Positions 8,126-16,335 are shown, counted from the first letter of the stretch. The stretch is DNA of 37,272 bases from an uncultured Collinsella sp. (GCA_958453935.1 CAUDZT010000018.1:1-37272), one strand, 5' to 3'. Notes: generated from the letters alone by a model not told the origin. Made by a program: numbers and translations.

Positions 8126-8860
8126 GTGTCAGCTGAAAAGACGCCGGGTATCTCGGCTATCGATACGACGAACTTTGCGCGCCAGATTGTGCTGGACTTT
8201 GAGTTTGCGCCGGTGCCAAAGCAGCGCCAGCGCCGTGGACTGCGCAATGAGATTATCGAGGTCGGCGCCGTCAAGCTCGATTACCACGGCAACGTTATGG
8301 GCGAGTTCTCGCAGTTTGTGCAGACGGAATTAACCGAAGGCGTTGCGTTTCCCGTCCGCGAGCTTACGGGGATATCGGCTGTGGACACCGCGATGGCCGA
8401 CCCTCTCTACATGGTGATCAAAAGGCTCAGCGATTGGATTGGTCGCTACTCCGCCCAGGTGGTCTGTTGGAGCGGGACGGATCGTCGGCAGCTTTTGACC
8501 GAGTGCCAGGCAAAGCACATTGATCTTTCCGCATTTCCTACGGACTGGGCCGACCTGCAGGCGTTTTACACCTCGATCATGGACGTGGGCAGCCACGGGT
8601 GCGTCTCTTTGAGTGACGCGGCGACGTGGTTTGGCATCGAGTTCGACGAGTCGACGGGCCACGCCCACAGCGCCCTTGCCGATGCGCGCGTGACCGCCAA
8701 GCTGCTCAAGCAGATGATGGACGGGAACTACCGTGTGAGTCCGCACGCCCAGGAGATCCGCCAACGATGGGGGATGGGCGAGCGAGCCCAGACGCGTCTT
8801 TCCAGCAAGTGCCCCGAGCTGGGAGACCTGCTGCTGAAGCTGAAAGCGGAGGGGAGGTAG
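8126..8860 (+). CDS. DEDDh 3'-5' exonuclease (DnaQ/KapD-like)
   Basis: A 244-residue exonuclease of the DnaQ-like RNase H fold. D24 and E26 (LDFEF) form motif I, D119 (WSGTDRR) motif II, and H181 with D186 (HSALADARVT) motif III, giving a complete DEDDh site. It is similar in size to KapD-type or sporulation-inhibitor-type exonucleases rather than to a polymerase subunit. The substrate (RNA or DNA) is not known. I chose GTG at 8126 because GGAGAAAGG lies just upstream; longer forms begin in sequence without such a site. A colinear partial copy of residues 112-240 lies at 10188-10590. It converges on the unknown gene at 8902-10137. Confidence 0.78.
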   Translation: MSAEKTPGISAIDTTNFARQIVLDFEFAPVPKQRQRRGLRNEIIEVGAVKLDYHGNVMGEFSQFVQTELTEGVAFPVRELTGISAVDTAMADPLYMVIKRLSDWIGRYSAQVVCWSGTDRRQLLTECQAKHIDLSAFPTDWADLQAFYTSIMDVGSHGCVSLSDAATWFGIEFDESTGHAHSALADARVTAKLLKQMMDGNYRVSPHAQEIRQRWGMGERAQTRLSSKCPELGDLLLKLKAEGR

Positions 8861-8901
8861 GGGCGTTAGCTGTCTGCATGGCGCGTGCCTGTCGCGTATC
8901 G

Positions 8902-10137
8902 CTACTCTTCCTGCTGCTTGGCAGGTAAGATGTAGACGTTCTCGGCGTCCACGGCAATCTGCGTGGGACGGTTGTAGAGGATGTCGATCTCCATCACACT
9001 CTGCCTGAACGGTGCGACGTCGGGCGTCTTTGCCTGGTGGAGCTTCTCAATGAGTTTCTCGGATTGCTCGTCGTTGAACCTGCCGATGTCCTCTCCTGCA
9101 CCCTCAAGCGCCTCGTCTATGGGCGTGAGCTCGCCGATGGGCGTTGCCGCGATGGCGCGACCGAGCATCTTGCCTGCGGAGGCGATACCGCCCAGAAGTG
9201 CCACATCGATAGTGTCGGCAGTGCTCGCCTCGAGCGCGTCGTAACATTCGGTGTAGAGTTCGCGGTACGCAAGCGAGTCCGCCTCGATTTTTGCGGCAGC
9301 GTCTGCGAGCTTTGCAGGTTTGAAGTTCTGGGTGAGCATGGGCTCGAGGAACAGCGAGAACGCGTGGATATAGGTGGCGAGCTGGTAGTCCTTGAGATAG
9401 TCGAGAACCTTGTCGAGGCGCCTTTTCACGTCGTCTCGCACCTCGATGAACCCTTTCTTTTTCAGGTCCGCTTGTGCTTGCGAACGGAAATGTTCCATGT
9501 CCTGCCCGGAGGCCTGTTTGATGTCGAGTACCTTCATATGGGCATTGGCCACGTAAACGGCTTTGTCGTAGTTGAGGCCGTAGCCGTTGAGGATGTCTGC
9601 AAGTGTCTTGAGGTTGCCGCGCATGTTGGCCTTGTCACGCTGGCGCATATACTCGAACATTTCGTCGACGGACTCCTGGATGGAGTCGAGCTTTTGGTTT
9701 ATCTGCGCGATTGCGGCTGCCATGAACAGCGACGTCGGGTCGTAGGGCACTTGCGTGACACTTGTGGCGATGTCGCCCTCGACAACGTGGAAGCGAGCCT
9801 GCCCAAAGCCATTGGCTGCGTCGCGGTAGGACCCCATGAGGCCGCTGCCATCCTTGAACGATTGGAGTATCGACGGGTCAAGCGGATTGCCAAACTTGTC
9901 AGTTGGCTGGAGCAGCATAGGCACGCTCACCGTATTGGTGACGGTGCGGAATGTCGAGGGGAGTGAGACGAGCGCTATGCCGAGCTGGGGGACTCGTTCG
10001 AGCGGCAGCTTGATGGCGCCGGAGACGTCCGCCCGCTCCTGGGTGAGCGCGAGGTGGATTTTGGTGGATGCGAGCTGTTTTGCCACGAGCTCCTCTCGGC
10101 TGCCGTCCGTCGAGGGTTTGATCTCGTTGTCTGCCAT
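8902..10137 (-). CDS. Hypothetical protein, helical, unknown function
   Basis: A 411-residue protein that I do not recognise. It starts at the ATG at 10137 with AAGGAG seven bases upstream; an in-frame start 36 nt earlier lacks such a site. There is no signal peptide. The N-terminal third contains β-rich stretches; a helical, probably coiled-coil region follows (about residues 145-290, with QINQKLDSIQESVDEMFEYM as a clear heptad-like part). A small Gly/Ala-rich hydrophobic patch (about 325-345) resembles a membrane-active or packing segment. The C-terminus is charged with a short β end (VYILPAKQQEE). It lies between a complete exonuclease gene and the partial copy of that gene, directly upstream of a Gabija-like pair, so a defence or mobile-element cargo role is possible but unproven. 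Confidence 0.75.
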   Translation of the reverse strand: MADNEIKPSTDGSREELVAKQLASTKIHLALTQERADVSGAIKLPLERVPQLGIALVSLPSTFRTVTNTVSVPMLLQPTDKFGNPLDPSILQSFKDGSGLMGSYRDAANGFGQARFHVVEGDIATSVTQVPYDPTSLFMAAAIAQINQKLDSIQESVDEMFEYMRQRDKANMRGNLKTLADILNGYGLNYDKAVYVANAHMKVLDIKQASGQDMEHFRSQAQADLKKKGFIEVRDDVKRRLDKVLDYLKDYQLATYIHAFSLFLEPMLTQNFKPAKLADAAAKIEADSLAYRELYTECYDALEASTADTIDVALLGGIASAGKMLGRAIAATPIGELTPIDEALEGAGEDIGRFNDEQSEKLIEKLHQAKTPDVAPFRQSVMEIDILYNRPTQIAVDAENVYILPAKQQEE

Positions 10138-10187
10138 AGCGTGCTCCTTGCTTACGTTGATAGTCGTGGGCATTATCTCACCGTTGA

Positions 10188-10706
10188 GTGGCCTGCTGGG
10201 ATGGGACGGACCAGTGGCGGTTCGAGGACGATTAGCGGACGAAGCGCGTCAGCCTTGCTGGCTTTCCTACGGACTGGGTCGATCTGCAGGCGTGTCGCTC
10301 CTCGATCATGGACGTGGGCAGCCACGGGTGTGCCTCGTTGAGTGACGCGGCAACGTGGTTTGGCATCGTTTTTGATGAGTCGACGGGCCATGCCCGCAGC
10401 GCCCTTGCCGATGCGCGCGTGACTGCCAAGTTACTCAAGCAGGTGATGGACGGAGACTATCGCGTGAGTCCGCACGCCCAGGAGATCCGCCAACGATGGG
10501 GGATGGGCGAGCGAGCTCAGACGCGCCTCTCGATGAAGCGTCTCGAGCTGAGCGATTTTCTGTTGAAGCTGAAGGGGAAGGGTAATCTTAATATGAAAAG
10601 CGCCTTATTGGGGCAGGCGTTCTGGATGGGTTCAAGAACGTTGGAAAGACCGCCACATGCCAAACTGGTTAGCACCACGAGGATGAACAGGATGAGGGGG
10701 ATTTGA
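10188..10706 (+). pseudogene. Truncated second copy of the DEDDh exonuclease
   Basis: From GTG at 10188 this is colinear, without indels, with residues 112 onward of the 8126-8860 exonuclease. It keeps motif III (HARSALADARVT) but lacks motif I and its catalytic D and E, and has an in-frame TAG at 10233-10235. The best-preserved part, from ATG at 10308, differs at only about one residue in ten over 80 residues. Similarity fades near 10590 and the frame then runs on to a TGA that overlaps the next start codon. It could still make a short peptide, but not an active exonuclease. It marks a duplication or recombination scar around the unknown reverse-strand gene. Confidence 0.8.
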
Positions 10707-12286
10707 TGAGGCGCATTGAGTCAATTCATATTGAGGGATTTAAAAAATTTAGCTTCTTTGACGTTTCTTTCAATCCGCACATGAATATTCTGGTTGGAGA
10801 AAATGAGGCTGGCAAAAGCACTATTCTTGAGGCAATAAGGGTTGTCCTCAACCAGCAGTATCGCAATGCCGATAAATCAGTTCTGTCTGATTTGTTCAAT
10901 GCTGAAAATGTCGCTGCGTTTAAAGCTAAGCCAAGTGTTCAAACCCTTCCGAAAATCGTGATTGAACTATTTTTCGATCTAGATGCCCACAAAAAGAACG
11001 ACTCGTATTTTTACGGAGAAGTCTATGGCGGTAGAGGCCAGAAAGATGAAAAATATGGAATTCGATTTGAGTGTAAGTTCGATACCGAACTTGGCTCTGG
11101 ACTAGAAGGCTTTATCGGTGAGGGCAATTTGCCTCTTGAGTATTACTCGCTAACATGGACGACTTTCGCAAACAGTCCATACAGGATGGTGAGACGTCCC
11201 CTCAACTTCCTATTTATTGACACGGCTGCAAATGCAACTGGTCCCTCGTTTAACTATTACAACAAGTCGCTGTTTAACAGTAAATACGATAGCGAGACTC
11301 AAGCAAGAGCTAAGAACGAGTTCCGGGCTAAGCTCGACGATGCCTTTGATTCTGTTGCTCTAGGTCCTATTGACGAGAAGAGGACGTTTGGAATTGATGG
11401 AAAGAAGGTACAGCTTGAAAACATCATTTCCGTATTTGAAGACTCTATTCCACTCGAGAATCGTGGCAGCGGGATGGGGAGTCTCATTAAAACTCAGATC
11501 GCTTTCGATAAAGCAAGCGCGCTAGATGTAGTGATAATGGAGGAGCCTGAGAATCATCTATGTTTCACGACTATGAGGAAAATGCTGCATGAGATTTCCG
11601 ACAATGAAAAAGATACTCAGGTGATCATAACGACCCATAGCAGCATGATTGCCAGTACGCTCGGCTTGAGTAACGTGCTTTGGGTTACTGAGAGCTGTGC
11701 GCAGTCCTTGAGAGACGTTCCTGATGATGTTTCAGAGTTCTTTACAAAAGCAGATGACAACGCTTTTTTGCAGCTGCTTTTATCCAAGAAAGCTATTCTG
11801 GTTGAAGGAGCAACGGAATTTATCATGCTGCCGAAGGTCTACGAACAGCTTACTCAGAGAACCATTGAGCAGGATGAGGTTGCGATTATTCCGTGTGGGG
11901 GTGTTTCATACAAGAAATACCTTGCAATAGCAGAGAGTGCCAACAAGAAGGTTTCTGTCATCACGGACAACGATAAGGATTCCGATAAAATCTCTAGAGC
12001 TGCCGATTATAACAGCTCGCACGAGGACCAGCACGTCTTTATGGACCAGGCAACTGAAGGCTGGACATGGGAGGTGTGCTTTTACAGGGAGAACGAGAAG
12101 GCTCTTACTGACCTTATTAAAGTTCGTCCCAACGCAAAGTATCTGTTTCGCGGGGAGGATTATGGCCCCGTTCTTGGCAGGATGCTGAACAATAAAGCCG
12201 ACGTCGCATACCAGATGCTGATGGCGGAAACTGAGTTTACTGTGCCCCGATATGTACAGGACGCGATCGCATGGCTAAACGAGTGA
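10706..12286 (+). CDS. gajA: GajA-like OLD-family ATPase/TOPRIM nuclease (Gabija-type)
   Basis: A 526-residue protein. It has an N-terminal ABC/SMC-type ATPase with Walker A GENEAGKST (31-39), a signature-like SGMGSL segment near 254-260, Walker B VVIMEEPENHL with E279/E280, and an H-loop in TTHSS. The C-terminal TOPRIM domain has E367 in ILVEGATEF and the D421-x-D423 pair in ITDNDKD, matching the OLD nuclease pattern seen in GajA. In Gabija systems GajA is a DNA-nicking nuclease partnered with a UvrD-like GajB, and exactly such a gene follows with a 16-nt overlap. The start is ATG at 10706 after GAGGGGG. Codons are clearly AT-richer than those of the SDMH and ribosomal genes, which suggests recent transfer. 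Other OLD proteins exist, so the system name depends on the partner. Confidence 0.78.
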   Translation: MRRIESIHIEGFKKFSFFDVSFNPHMNILVGENEAGKSTILEAIRVVLNQQYRNADKSVLSDLFNAENVAAFKAKPSVQTLPKIVIELFFDLDAHKKNDSYFYGEVYGGRGQKDEKYGIRFECKFDTELGSGLEGFIGEGNLPLEYYSLTWTTFANSPYRMVRRPLNFLFIDTAANATGPSFNYYNKSLFNSKYDSETQARAKNEFRAKLDDAFDSVALGPIDEKRTFGIDGKKVQLENIISVFEDSIPLENRGSGMGSLIKTQIAFDKASALDVVIMEEPENHLCFTTMRKMLHEISDNEKDTQVIITTHSSMIASTLGLSNVLWVTESCAQSLRDVPDDVSEFFTKADDNAFLQLLLSKKAILVEGATEFIMLPKVYEQLTQRTIEQDEVAIIPCGGVSYKKYLAIAESANKKVSVITDNDKDSDKISRAADYNSSHEDQHVFMDQATEGWTWEVCFYRENEKALTDLIKVRPNAKYLFRGEDYGPVLGRMLNNKADVAYQMLMAETEFTVPRYVQDAIAWLNE

Positions 12287-13416
12287 TACTTGCGGTCGCC
12301 GGCGCTGGCAAGACTTACCACATATGTCACTCCGCCGACCCAGTAAAAAGAAACCTGATACTTGCTTTCACTCATGAGAACGTGTCGAACATCAAGAGGG
12401 AGCTCATTGACGCATTCGGTGCAATACCTGAGCTAACAACTGTTTCAACCTTCGATTCGTTTGTCTACCGCAACCTCATTCTTCCCTACGAGACGAGTAT
12501 TGGTGCTCATTTTGGCTGCGACCAGTTTGTTAGTAAAGGGATTACTATGATTGATCCGCCGCCTCAGCGTATTAAGTCTAGTAGTGGGAAGGCGATTCCG
12601 AATAAACAGTACTTCGCTAAAGATAAACTGTGTCATTACGTTGATAACGGCCTAAGGTATTACTGTGCGACATTATCTGAGCTTGCTCTCCAGGTGAAGT
12701 GCGGTAAGGTTGCGCTTTTCACTAGGGCTGCAAGGCGCATTAATCTTTTTTATGACGAGATCCGCATTGATGAATTTCAGGATTATAGAAAGCGTGATTA
12801 TGACCTGATCTTAAGGCTTTCAAAAGTGCTTAATAGTGTGACTTTAGTCGGAGACTATTATCAGCATTCAGTTTCTGGCCAAAACAACAGCGGAAAGCCC
12901 TTTATGAGGGGCAAAACTGCAATTGGGTATCAGGAGTTTCTGGAGAAGCTCAGGAAAGAAGGATTCGAGACAGACGAAATAACGCTAAACGAATCACGGA
13001 GATGCACTCCTGCTGTCTGTTCGTTCGTCAGCGAGAAGTTGGGTATTCAAATCAATTCTTCAGGAAAAAATAAAGGAAAAGTGGTCTGGGTCGAAGAAAA
13101 CCCCGATGCTATTCTGTCGGATGACAGAATAGTCAAGCTTGTTTACAACAACTCCGATAACTATGCTTTTCGTTCTGTTAATTGGTCGTATTCAAAGGGC
13201 GACACCATGAATTCAACATGTGTCATTCTTACGGATGGGTTTGAGGGGCTATCGGAAGATGGCTTCTCACTCGAGAGATTGCCAAGGGCTACGATTAATA
13301 AGCTGTATGTTGCCCTTACCAGAAGCCGTGGAGACGTGTATTTAATGAAGGCATCCGTATTTAAATCAGTTAGGGATGGATACAGACGGTCTTCAAGAAA
13401 AAAGCTGCCTACTTAA
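12271..13416 (+). CDS. gajB: UvrD/PcrA-like helicase, short (GajB-like)
   Basis: A 381-residue superfamily 1 helicase-like protein. Walker A is AGAGKT (10-15), motif II is IDEFQD (D167, E168), a QH motif (GDYYQHSVSG) follows near residue 194, and motif VI-like YVALTRSRGDVYL lies near the C-terminus. It overlaps the upstream ATPase gene by 16 nt, which implies translational coupling. The pairing with an OLD-type ATPase/TOPRIM nuclease is the hallmark of Gabija. It is shorter than the studied GajB (about 490 residues), with reduced helicase insertions and little N-terminal sequence ahead of Walker A, so it may be a compact variant or act as an ATP/DNA-end sensor. Low GC matches gajA. No other defence gene adjoins it downstream. 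Confidence 0.75.
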   Translation: MAKRVILAVAGAGKTYHICHSADPVKRNLILAFTHENVSNIKRELIDAFGAIPELTTVSTFDSFVYRNLILPYETSIGAHFGCDQFVSKGITMIDPPPQRIKSSSGKAIPNKQYFAKDKLCHYVDNGLRYYCATLSELALQVKCGKVALFTRAARRINLFYDEIRIDEFQDYRKRDYDLILRLSKVLNSVTLVGDYYQHSVSGQNNSGKPFMRGKTAIGYQEFLEKLRKEGFETDEITLNESRRCTPAVCSFVSEKLGIQINSSGKNKGKVVWVEENPDAILSDDRIVKLVYNNSDNYAFRSVNWSYSKGDTMNSTCVILTDGFEGLSEDGFSLERLPRATINKLYVALTRSRGDVYLMKASVFKSVRDGYRRSSRKKLPT

Positions 13417-13757
13417 TGGTCCCTAAATCTTCTAAGGCTTGGCAGGCCGACGGGTGCAATTGAGAACAGACGCCCTGATGGAGTCGCACGAAGATATAGA
13501 ACCTGATAGTGATGCTGGAGCACGCTAACTCGTGACAGAATCACCCAGCCCGGCAAGGGCGTGGCTGTTAGGGGTTGTGGGTTATTCTGATGTGGAGGGA
13601 CCCGTCTTTTGTTATGTAGTCGTCTCGCTCTTGGCGCCTACTGTTCGGTTGTTCCGCTGTGTTTTGTTGCTTACGTTTCGGGCGATCTTGTACGAGTTTT
13701 CTACCTGCCGCCTAGGCCACATTGATAAGGATGCCGCTCTGTTGGGAACCCTACGAC
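13417..13757. other. Gap after the Gabija-like pair with no supported gene
   Basis: A 79-codon open frame at 13532-13768 has no good ribosome-binding site and no recognisable domain. I see no RNA gene or clear terminator. GC rises again here, so it probably marks the edge of the transferred defence pair. Confidence 0.5.
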
Positions 13758-14180
13758 ATGACCGTTAGAGTCACGTACGTTGCCCATGACGTTTCGAGGC
13801 TGATCGACTTTCATGATGGATGCACAAAGGAAATCGAGGGCATTCCGTTCGAGTTTCGCTTTATGACGTACGTCGATTTGCTCAACGCTGCTGGCGGCAT
13901 CGATGTCGTAATCGGAAATCTGGCGGATTTTAATGAGTTGATTCATCAGAGGATCTCGAGGCTTCCCGATGCGTATACGTTGAAGCGGCGCTATCAGGAG
14001 ATTACTGGATTGGGATTATCCGAAAAGAGATTAGCTGCTGAGGCCCGCGTTCCGAGCTGTGGCGGTTCGGAACGCGGGCCTCTCCGTGCTTCCATGTGGC
14101 ACAAGCGCTCGTGTATCTGTGTTTATTCTGAAGTGTTGGATCCATTAGAGATGGGTACGAGGTATTTGATGGCGGGCTAA
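13758..14180 (+). CDS. Hypothetical protein, possibly decayed
   Basis: An open frame of 140 codons from ATG at 13758; upstream starts at 13722 (TTG) and 13731 (ATG) are also in frame. The first ~95 residues look protein-like (an alternating β/α pattern, MTVRVTYVAHDVSRLIDF, then a charged helix near residues 80-95). The last part is crossed by a perfect 16-bp inverted repeat (14040-14082), and its translation (Ser/Cys/Arg-rich) looks non-native. The real gene may have lost its 3' end. No strong ribosome-binding site is visible. Family not recognised. Confidence 0.35.
   Translation: MTVRVTYVAHDVSRLIDFHDGCTKEIEGIPFEFRFMTYVDLLNAAGGIDVVIGNLADFNELIHQRISRLPDAYTLKRRYQEITGLGLSEKRLAAEARVPSCGGSERGPLRASMWHKRSCICVYSEVLDPLEMGTRYLMAG
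14040..14082. repeat. Perfect 16-bp inverted repeat (strong hairpin)
   Basis: GAGGCCCGCGTTCCGA (14040-14055) and TCGGAACGCGGGCCTC (14067-14082) are exact complements around an 11-nt loop. Neither side carries an immediate T-run, so this is a transcript-stabilising or rho-assisted stop, or a REP-like element, rather than a classic terminator. Confidence 0.6.
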
Positions 14181-14272
14181 AGCCTGATGCTGATAATGCC
14201 AATGGTGCTGGCGAGAAGAACGAGGGCTATCAACGCAATTACAACTGCCAAAACTGCATACAACCGCTTCAT
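14177..14272 (-). CDS. 31-residue single-pass membrane peptide
   Basis: A very short gene with an excellent ribosome-binding site (TAGGAGG, five bases before ATG at 14272). The peptide begins MKRLYAVLAVVIALIALVLL and ends IISIRL: a basic N-terminus, then one uninterrupted hydrophobic helix of about 22 residues, and a final basic residue. This is the layout of small inner-membrane peptides, including holin-like or type I toxin peptides, but no antisense RNA was identified and it may simply be a regulatory membrane peptide. It is divergent from the DUF4230-like pair and shares a symmetric promoter with it. The strong start signal and clean helix make it likely to be real; its function is unknown. 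Confidence 0.6.
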   Translation of the reverse strand: MKRLYAVLAVVIALIALVLLASTIGIISIRL

Positions 14273-14311
14273 TTTTGCCTCCTACCGAACCGGAAGAAAT
14301 GGGTGCAATAA

Positions 14312-14335
14312 CTGCTGATAGAATTCTACCAGCAG
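14312..14335. promoter_or_regulatory. Symmetric bidirectional promoter (24-bp palindrome)
   Basis: CTGCTGaTAGAATTCTAcCAGCAG is palindromic except for one base pair. On both strands it reads TGnTAGAAT, an extended -10 element (forward 14316-14324; reverse mirror at 14331-14323). Start points would lie about 45 nt before the small membrane peptide and 25-40 nt before the DUF4230-like gene. It could also be an operator for a dimeric repressor. Confidence 0.5.
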
Positions 14336-14355
14336 ATTACTACTCAACGGTATGA

Positions 14356-15096
14356 GTGAGGTTTGTTTTGGAACATAGCAAACACGAGAGGTGCATTCAG
14401 CCCGAATGTACCTCCAGGCATGATGAGTGTGTGGAAGCATCCCGAAAAGAAGCGGCCGAGGCGAATGACAAATGGGGCAAGAAGGTTGCCAAGCTTTTTG
14501 GAAAGCTGTCGACCAAAGTAAAGATCGCTTTGGTCGTGGTCATAGCGGTGGCCCTTGTCGGATTTTTCGGCTTCATCCTCCCTTCAATGCTCGATAACGA
14601 CGAAACTCAGTACCTCACAACATCGGATCTTAAGTCTGCCGTAGATATTGATAGCCTTTCTACGGTTGATTACACCTACCACGGCATCGTCGAGAAACAC
14701 GGCAGGTTCCTCTGGATGGATCGCGTGGACTATCGCGTTAAATACGAGGCTCACATTCGTGCATCGTATACGATGAGCGACATCCAGTTTGGCATCGACG
14801 AAGAGAATAAGGTCGTTACCGCCTATCTCCCCAAAGCGCAGGTTGGCGAGCCCCAGCTCGACAATAGTAAGTTTGGCTACCTTCCTGAAAACGCAACTGC
14901 AGATATGAAAGATGTTCTGTCACTTTGTCGCAAAGATGCCGCAGATGAAGTCGATAACAAGGAGATTAAAAAACAGGCGGACGCGAGCTTGCGGGATACC
15001 GTAAAGGCGCTGACGCTGCCGCTTATCGAGGATAAGTACGAGCTTGATTTCAAACCGTTGGCCGATTACAAGGGGGAGGCTGACTCCAATGCGTAA
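14356..15096 (+). CDS. DUF4230-like membrane-anchored protein
   Basis: A 246-residue protein if GTG at 14356 is used; TTG at 14368 has a better-spaced GAGTGAGG site and would give 242 residues. The cytosolic N-terminus contains C13, C18 and C25, which could form a small metal site. One transmembrane helix (about 56-77) follows, then an extracytoplasmic domain of about 165 residues with the TVDYTYHGIVEKHGR... and QVGEPQLDNSKFG pattern that I associate with DUF4230. The role of that family is unknown. The next gene encodes a lipoprotein with the same kind of domain and overlaps by 8 nt, so the two probably act together at the cell surface. Confidence 0.6.
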   Translation: MRFVLEHSKHERCIQPECTSRHDECVEASRKEAAEANDKWGKKVAKLFGKLSTKVKIALVVVIAVALVGFFGFILPSMLDNDETQYLTTSDLKSAVDIDSLSTVDYTYHGIVEKHGRFLWMDRVDYRVKYEAHIRASYTMSDIQFGIDEENKVVTAYLPKAQVGEPQLDNSKFGYLPENATADMKDVLSLCRKDAADEVDNKEIKKQADASLRDTVKALTLPLIEDKYELDFKPLADYKGEADSNA

Positions 15097-15673
15097 ACCA
15101 TGGTTGGTATGCTTTGCCCTCGTGGCAGCGCTGTCACTTACTGGGCTTTCGGGTTGCGCAAAAAAGGACGAAGAGCCTGATTTTTCGGGTTATACGAAGA
15201 TTGCCGAGCTTGCTACCGTTGAGTGCAGATTCCATAACGTCGCGGAAATCTATAACGACGGCACCAATATGTTGTTTGGGATAAACGTGGGATACAAGAA
15301 AGCGTGGTTCGAGTATGACGGAACGGTGCAACTGGGCGTTGACGTCTCCAAGGTAGATGTCAGTAGGCCGGATGAGAACAATGTCGTAACTATCACAGTT
15401 CCTAATGCGCAGGTCCTCGGTCAGCCCCAAGCCGACGAGAGCACCTTTTCTGATATCTATAGTGATACCGGACTGCTAACTCCTATTACGACAGTTGATC
15501 AGTCCGCTGCGCTTGAAGAAGCCCAAAATGAAATGATAAAAAGTGCCGAGGGCAATTCAGCATTGATGAGCAGCGCTCGTGAAAGAGCTAAAACTCTCTT
15601 GAGCCAGTACGTCACAAAGATTGGTGATCGGATGGGTAAAAAGTACGAAGTTCAGTTTAAGGATGACGAATAG
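15089..15673 (+). CDS. DUF4230-like lipoprotein
   Basis: A 194-residue protein with a lipoprotein signal: MRKPWLVCFALVAALSL then LSGC, placing the lipidated cysteine at 24-25. The mature domain resembles the product of the gene just upstream (VTITVPNAQVLGQPQADESTF against VVTAYLPKAQVGEPQLDNSKFG), so the pair are paralogues, one helix-anchored and one lipid-anchored. The start ATG at 15089 follows AGGGGGAGG and overlaps the upstream stop (ATGCGTAA), which implies coupled translation. A strong terminator follows. Function unknown. Confidence 0.7.
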   Translation: MRKPWLVCFALVAALSLTGLSGCAKKDEEPDFSGYTKIAELATVECRFHNVAEIYNDGTNMLFGINVGYKKAWFEYDGTVQLGVDVSKVDVSRPDENNVVTITVPNAQVLGQPQADESTFSDIYSDTGLLTPITTVDQSAALEEAQNEMIKSAEGNSALMSSARERAKTLLSQYVTKIGDRMGKKYEVQFKDDE

Positions 15674-15717
15674 GCTGACTTGCAATTACCTTGCTTGAGA
15701 GGGGTTTCGGATATGAA

Positions 15718-15762
15718 GGGCCTCCCATTTCTGGTTGTGTTAGAGATGGGAGGCCTCTTTTT
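15718..15762 (+). terminator. Rho-independent terminator of the DUF4230-like pair
   Basis: GGCCTCCCAT (15719-15728) pairs with ATGGGAGGCC (15746-15755), extended by inner CT/AG pairing, and is followed by TCTTTTT. Confidence 0.88.
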
Positions 15763-15912
15763 GTATTCAACATCTCTTTACTGCTGCGTATCCAGCCGCG
15801 GCATCAATGAACATCGCAGCGCTTTCGGACCGTCAAAGGCATACGCAAGTGTCAGTCTTTCGACATCGTGTGATTAACGACTGCGCGCCACCATGGCGCC
15901 GCCTGCGTTCGT

Positions 15913-16335
15913 CTACGCACCCACGATTCCACGTGCCACGCTCAGCAGCTCGTACTCCCTCTGGCTCCACTGGTGCAGCTCGGCCGCGCGAACGGCATCG
16001 CGGCACAGGTCCAGGAATACCTCGGCTCCCTCGCAGAAACACTCACGGGCAAAGACGCCGGATCCGTCCGCAACGCACGCGCCGTCGGCGAAGAGCTTCC
16101 AGCTGGACGGCTCACGCGAGTCATCTCCAAGAAGCTTAATCTGCAACACATGCGGATTGCCGGCAGCGCAGAGCTCTTCCTCGAGTACCTGCACCGTAAA
16201 GCGCATCTGGTGGGAGAGGCTGCTCTTGACCATGGCGGAGGCGTAGCCATTTGGCTTATCCAGAAGATGCATTCGCTTTGGTTTGACGACCAGATTGTGG
16301 AAGTTGCGCTCGTTGCGCACAGAGAAATTGTCCAT
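15913..16335 (-). CDS. Hypothetical protein
   Basis: A 140-residue soluble protein. ATG at 16335 is preceded by AAAGGAG on the reverse strand; the frame extends upstream but without a comparable start. The N-terminus is basic (MDNFSVRNERNFHNLVVKPKR), the middle has β-like segments (MRFTVQVLEEELCAAGN, VLQIKLLGDDS), and the C-terminal half (GVFARECFCEGAEVFLDLCRDAV) is helical with several cysteines. No known domain recognised. It stands alone between the DUF4230-like operon terminator and the iteron-bearing promoter of the ATPase gene. Confidence 0.65.
   Translation of the reverse strand: MDNFSVRNERNFHNLVVKPKRMHLLDKPNGYASAMVKSSLSHQMRFTVQVLEEELCAAGNPHVLQIKLLGDDSREPSSWKLFADGACVADGSGVFARECFCEGAEVFLDLCRDAVRAAELHQWSQREYELLSVARGIVGA

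Noticed and set aside
10207..10235. Possible tRNA-like T-loop (GGTTCGAGG)
   Set aside because: No acceptor or anticodon stem can be drawn; it is part of the decayed exonuclease copy. No tRNA was found anywhere in the window.
13532..13768. 79-codon forward open frame after the Gabija-like pair
   Set aside because: No ribosome-binding site, no recognisable domain, and overlap with a better candidate frame.
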